37,368 bases of DNA. Source: Nostoc sp. NMS2 (lineage in GTDB: Bacteria; Cyanobacteriota; Cyanobacteriia; Cyanobacteriales; Nostocaceae). The stretch is from positions 1 to 37,368 of the forward strand of contig NZ_JABXKH010000045.1 of the NCBI RefSeq assembly GCF_017115105.1, written 5' to 3'. The position numbers and the translations under genes are program-made. Shown piece by piece: positions 34,375-37,368 of the stretch. The notes under the pieces are model-generated. The model saw only the letters and a program-made list of their open reading frames with translations, did no database searches and was not told the DNA's origin. Each line of letters starts with the position of its first letter. Positions within the stretch are counted from its first letter, which is position 1.

Positions 34375-35946
34375 TTACTTAATTGATGGTGAAATCAGAG
34401 TAAAATTATCAGCAGTCCCTAAAACAAGATATTCAGATAAATTTGTCTGCTGTAAAGTCGTATTATCTAATAATAAATAAGATTTATTATAAAAATGTTC
34501 TTTTAAAGCAGCAACAGAAGCAGAAATTACTTTGCAATCGCTATAAAAATCTAAACTAGGACGATTATAAGCAAATGAGCTATAGATTGTTGTTCCTGGT
34601 AAGACGTGTTGGCGAATTAATGCTGCTACTGGCTTGACTGGAAAAGCTTCCTTTAATTCCCAAATCCAAGATTGGGAACTTACCAAGAGGGTTAAAACTA
34701 AATACATCCCTGTAAATAATACAAGAATAAAGTTGCGATCGCGCTGTTTAACTAGCCATGCTGCAATGCCCATACTTGTTACCAAAACAATGCTCATGAC
34801 TATCAAAATAAGCTGTTTCTTAATAAAAAAGTAAACACAACCTCCTAAACCAGCAATAGAAATAATAGCCAAAAATATTGTCCATCGCACTCGAAAATGA
34901 CGATTCTGCCAAACTTCGCTCAAATTTGCACCAATTGCTAAGGCTAAAAATGGATATACAGGCATGACATACCACGGAAGCTTAGTTCTCATAAAAGAAA
35001 TAGTTCCTAAGTAAATAATTGTGCCCAAAAGAACTAGAGAACCCCAAGTTTCATAACGTTTTTTCCAAGCTAGATAAAGCCCTCCAGGTAAAAATAACAA
35101 CCAGGGAAAACCATATTTGACTAATTCCAATAAATAGTACCAAACAGGCCCGTTATTACCTTCAACAGTTTGTGTAAGGCGGTCAAAGGCTTGTGCTTGA
35201 AAATGCACTTCTAAAAATGTATTACCATAATGTTGCCATTGAGCAATATACCAAGCGATCGCAGGGGTATTTCCTAACAAAATTCCCACCCATAAATAGG
35301 GACTTTTCAACAAATATAATTGCCGATCTGCAAGCAAAAACAAACAGGCGATCGCCCCGAATAACAAAACTATCATCCCCTTAGTGAGAATAATTAACCC
35401 CAGACAAAATCCCACACCTAGAGCATATTTTCGGTTCTGACGTGCCTTCAAAAGACAAAATAATAACAGCAAGAAAAAAGAAATAGTCATCCCATCTAAC
35501 ATTGCCAGTCGTCCATGACGCACCACAGGCAACATTGTCAAGTACACTAAAGCAGCAAATAGAGCAGGTAAATTTTGTTTAAAAGCCAAACGCCCCACCA
35601 AATAAAGCAAAGGCACACCCAAGGCAGTTAAAACCGCACCAGGTAAGCGTATGGTAAACTCTTGCACTCCTCCTAGTTGGTAGCACCAAGCAATTAACCA
35701 TTGCATCAAAGGCGGTTTTAATAAAAATGGTTCTCCCTGAAGGGTGGGATAAAGCCAGTTACCAGTCCGGTAAATTTCTCTAGCAACTAGAGCGTAAGTA
35801 CCTTCATCCCAGTCTCGTAAAGGGGAGTTTCCTAAAAATATTAGCCAGAGAACTAGAGATATTACTAGTAAGCTAAATAACCATTGTTTTTCTGTGAAAA
35901 TTATAGTTCTTTTTGTAAATAGGTTTACAATATTTGTGCGATACAT
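34375..35946 (-). CDS. ArnT/PMT-type glycosyltransferase (GT39/GT83-like)
   Basis: 523 aa with about twelve membrane helices. The first extracytoplasmic loop holds the catalytic-type motif RDWDEGTYALVAREI (D45, D47, E48), followed by FLLKPPLMQWLIAW (K77-P79), GRLAMLDGMTISF and LTKGMIVLL; later MRTKLPWYVMPVYPFLALA completes the PMT_2/ArnT signature. These enzymes move a sugar from an undecaprenyl-type lipid carrier to protein or lipid on the outer face of the membrane. The soluble C-terminal domain is short (about 90 residues). The sugar and acceptor are not known. It lies on minus between two DUF2079 genes on plus, so it has its own promoter. Confidence 0.88.
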   Translation of the reverse strand: MYRTNIVNLFTKRTIIFTEKQWLFSLLVISLVLWLIFLGNSPLRDWDEGTYALVAREIYRTGNWLYPTLQGEPFLLKPPLMQWLIAWCYQLGGVQEFTIRLPGAVLTALGVPLLYLVGRLAFKQNLPALFAALVYLTMLPVVRHGRLAMLDGMTISFFLLLLFCLLKARQNRKYALGVGFCLGLIILTKGMIVLLFGAIACLFLLADRQLYLLKSPYLWVGILLGNTPAIAWYIAQWQHYGNTFLEVHFQAQAFDRLTQTVEGNNGPVWYYLLELVKYGFPWLLFLPGGLYLAWKKRYETWGSLVLLGTIIYLGTISFMRTKLPWYVMPVYPFLALAIGANLSEVWQNRHFRVRWTIFLAIISIAGLGGCVYFFIKKQLILIVMSIVLVTSMGIAAWLVKQRDRNFILVLFTGMYLVLTLLVSSQSWIWELKEAFPVKPVAALIRQHVLPGTTIYSSFAYNRPSLDFYSDCKVISASVAALKEHFYNKSYLLLDNTTLQQTNLSEYLVLGTADNFTLISPSIK

Positions 35947-36044
35947 TTAGGGCTGATTAGGGTAGTGAATAATATTGCTAATTATGTATCTAAAAGACTC
36001 ACGATGAATACTTTTTTGATGGCATGAGGAAAAAACTGAATTAG

Positions 36045-36563
36045 CTTGATTATCTTGGTTGGGTAATTGGCGTGAGTACCTTAATTTTGTTTGGATGCAG
36101 CAGCTTAATTCCAGCGATGTCATTCCTGTTATTGGCTGTAATTTCTACTCTCGCCGCAGGTAGGGGATGGCTACAAAATAGACGGGGGATTATCCTGTGG
36201 TCATTGGTGGCGTTTTTAAGTCTGGCAAAATTTACTTATTTTGGAGACAAGTATTTAGTATATATAGACACTCTACAAGCTATACAAGAAGCGATCGCTC
36301 AGATTCAAACTCAAGCAAGTGTTTACACCACAGCACAGATTTGTCCACATTTAAGCAACCGAAAATTGATTACATATACAAACGCCGATTCCCCACCTGG
36401 TGATTTAAATGTTTTTAATTATGTATTACTGAATGTCCGTCATCCTGGCTGGTCAAGTAGCCAGGAGTTTGCTGCTAGCTTAGTCGATCAACTTAAAAAT
36501 AATCAAAAATTTCAGTTGAAATATCAACGTGGTGATGTGTATTTGTTTGTCAAAGTCGCTTGA
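36045..36563 (+). pseudogene. DUF2079 gene with large internal deletion
   Basis: The frame codes for 163 aa from GTG 36072. In-frame homology to the intact DUF2079 protein at 32874 begins earlier, at 36045 (YLGWVIGVSTLILF against VRVIIGISTLILF-like sequence), but without an ATG. After SSL at the 13th residue the sequence jumps to IPAMSFLLLAVISTLAAG, which matches residues about 309 onward of the intact copy (LPAIPFLILVGISSLAAS), and then continues collinearly through NVRHPGW to the end. About 290 residues of membrane core, including the FDQG and CDFHPD blocks, are missing. The remaining piece cannot perform the family function. Confidence 0.8.
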
Positions 36564-36621
36564 TCATTGGAGTAATAATTCTCGTTGCTGGTGATAGAAA
36601 TTCGATATACCCAAATAGCAA

Positions 36622-36708
36622 CTATAACTCCTCAATTGTTACTAAACCGCCCTCAGTAAACTGTATGACAAGTTCATGCTCATCAAGTAAAGCAGTTCCT
36701 ACTCTAAA
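36622..36708 (-). pseudogene. Aspartic-protease C-terminal remnant
   Basis: Read on the minus strand in the frame ending at TAG 36624-36622, this piece gives RVGTALLDEHELVIQFTEGG then LVTIEEL. It resembles the C-terminal end of small clan-AA aspartic proteases common in cyanobacteria (G-x-x-LL...L-I-x-x-x-x-GG-x-V-x-I). Nothing upstream encodes the catalytic part; instead the truncated Uma2 frame runs straight into it. The match is short and made by eye. Confidence 0.4.
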
Positions 36709-37058
36709 TCTTTTTCTAAACTAGAGTTAGCGTACTCAATCAACCAGAAAATATTTCCTGGATATGGATGATGCTGTCGATACTCGCGTCCTAAAGGTTG
36801 GACAATGGCAATATCTGGTTCTGGTTCCGAGTCGTTGGGTAGAGTAATTGGTTTAGCTTGACGAATTTTGGCGCGTCCAGCCAATAACTTTGCTAGATAG
36901 TCACTGGCTTCACCACTACTATAAGCGTGAGGTTCCCCTTCTAGAGACATTTCGACAATTTCTCCTTTAAGTAGTTCTACTTTGCGATCGCTCAAAATGC
37001 CAGCATCAATCATGCGGTGATATTCATCAATCGTCCACTTCGCAACAATCATAGTCAT
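36699..37058 (-). pseudogene. Truncated Uma2-family endonuclease-like protein
   Basis: 119 aa from ATG 37058 (MTMIVAKWTIDEYHRMID), which follows GGGAGGA. Codons upstream of it look non-coding. DUF820/Uma2 blocks are visible: DRKVELLKGEIVEMS, EPEPDIAIVQP with the acidic active-site residues, and FWLIEYANSSLEKDLE. Family members usually run to about 185-200 aa, with a further VKR-x-x-Y-A-x-x-G-I-x-E-YW block after SLEKDLE; here a stop follows at once. The catalytic core Asp and Glu are present, but the nuclease-like fold is cut short, so it is probably inactive. Uma2 genes occur in many copies in cyanobacteria; function uncertain. Confidence 0.75.
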
Positions 37059-37109
37059 GACGATTGATTCCTCCCAATAATTCTTAATATTTTCCCATTT
37101 TAAAGGCAC

Positions 37110-37351
37110 TTCAGGTGTAATTCAGATTGAAGAAGAATTCAGAAGTCAGAATCAAGACGCTCGATTACTCGCTAACGCTGCGCTATCCGCCAGTCATACA
37201 GAATACCCAACTGAATTCTGACTCCTGACTCCTGAATTCTGTTCGATAACTCGATTGATTGAAGATAAAGACATGCCAGAAAGCATGTGATAAAATTGAT
37301 ACACAGGCTGAGGTATAGCATTTCCTAGTCTAGTGAGGTACAGTAACAACA
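37110..37351. repeat. Spacer with inverted GAATTC-type repeats
   Basis: AGAATTCAGAAGTCAGAATC (from 37134) is answered by GAATTCTGACTCCTGACTCC and TGAATTCTG (37214-37243), forming an imperfect hairpin; the right arm contains tandem ACTCCTG copies. Between the arms is CGCTAACGCTGCGCTATCCG (37171-37190), another Nostoc-like short repeat. No gene was seen. Confidence 0.6.
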
Positions 37352-37368
37352 ATGAGTAAACCAATTAC
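37352..37368 (+). CDS. Possible start of a gene running off the window
   Basis: ATG 37352 opens a frame MSKPI that continues to the window edge, with GAGGT at 37334-37338 as a possible, rather distant, ribosome binding site. Too short to identify. Confidence 0.3.

Overview
The window looks like chromosome of a filamentous heterocyst-forming cyanobacterium of the Nostoc type. Evidence: the palindrome GCGATCGC (HIP1) is frequent in and between genes; intergenic stretches carry the heptamer and GGGAGCA-type repeats usual in Nostocaceae; and there is a complete hormogonium motility chemotaxis locus (hmpF divergent from hmpABCDE). No tRNA, rRNA, CRISPR array, phage gene or intact transposase was seen.

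Layout. 374-4802 (minus): a two-gene conflict/immunity-like module, a small EACC1-like protein followed by a large CHAT protease-like / STAND NTPase / TPR protein whose 3' end is thirteen 120-bp repeats. 5009-6737 (plus): tilS, then a higB-higA toxin-antitoxin pair. 6787-20168: hmp locus, with hmpF on minus and hmpA (PATAN-receiver), hmpB (CheY), hmpC (CheW), hmpD (MCP) and hmpE (very long hybrid CheA) on plus. 20169-22461: gene-poor, with one DUF1815 gene and two MITE-like palindromic elements, one with a perfect 8-bp target duplication. 22462-27542: an exported TPR-CHAT protein, a hotdog thioesterase, a small membrane protein, a frameshifted BrnA-like antitoxin, and dxr of the MEP isoprenoid pathway. 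27543-28072: dense simple repeats. 28073-36563: a run of polytopic membrane proteins, namely a PIG-V-like GT-C enzyme, a double-length DMT/EamA transporter, a Gpi18-like GT-C protein, a DUF2079 protein, an ArnT/PMT-type glycosyltransferase on minus, and a second DUF2079 gene reduced by a large internal deletion. 36622-37058: a truncated Uma2 gene joined to an apparent aspartic-protease tail. A new gene may start at 37352.

How the genes work together. The hmp proteins form one signalling array: HmpD senses, HmpC couples, HmpE phosphorylates, HmpA and HmpB receive phosphate, and HmpF links the system to type IV pilus motors. The EACC1/CHAT-NTPase pair resembles NTP-dependent conflict systems in which a sensor switches on a caspase-like effector. 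The GT-C genes probably act on lipid-linked sugars at the membrane, but their substrate cannot be read from sequence. The most interesting items are the EACC1/CHAT module with its homogenised TPR array, the fivefold 147-bp repeat inside hmpE, the repeat elements carried in frame inside tilS and hmpE, the MITE with target duplication, the duplicated transporter fusion, and several genes caught in decay.
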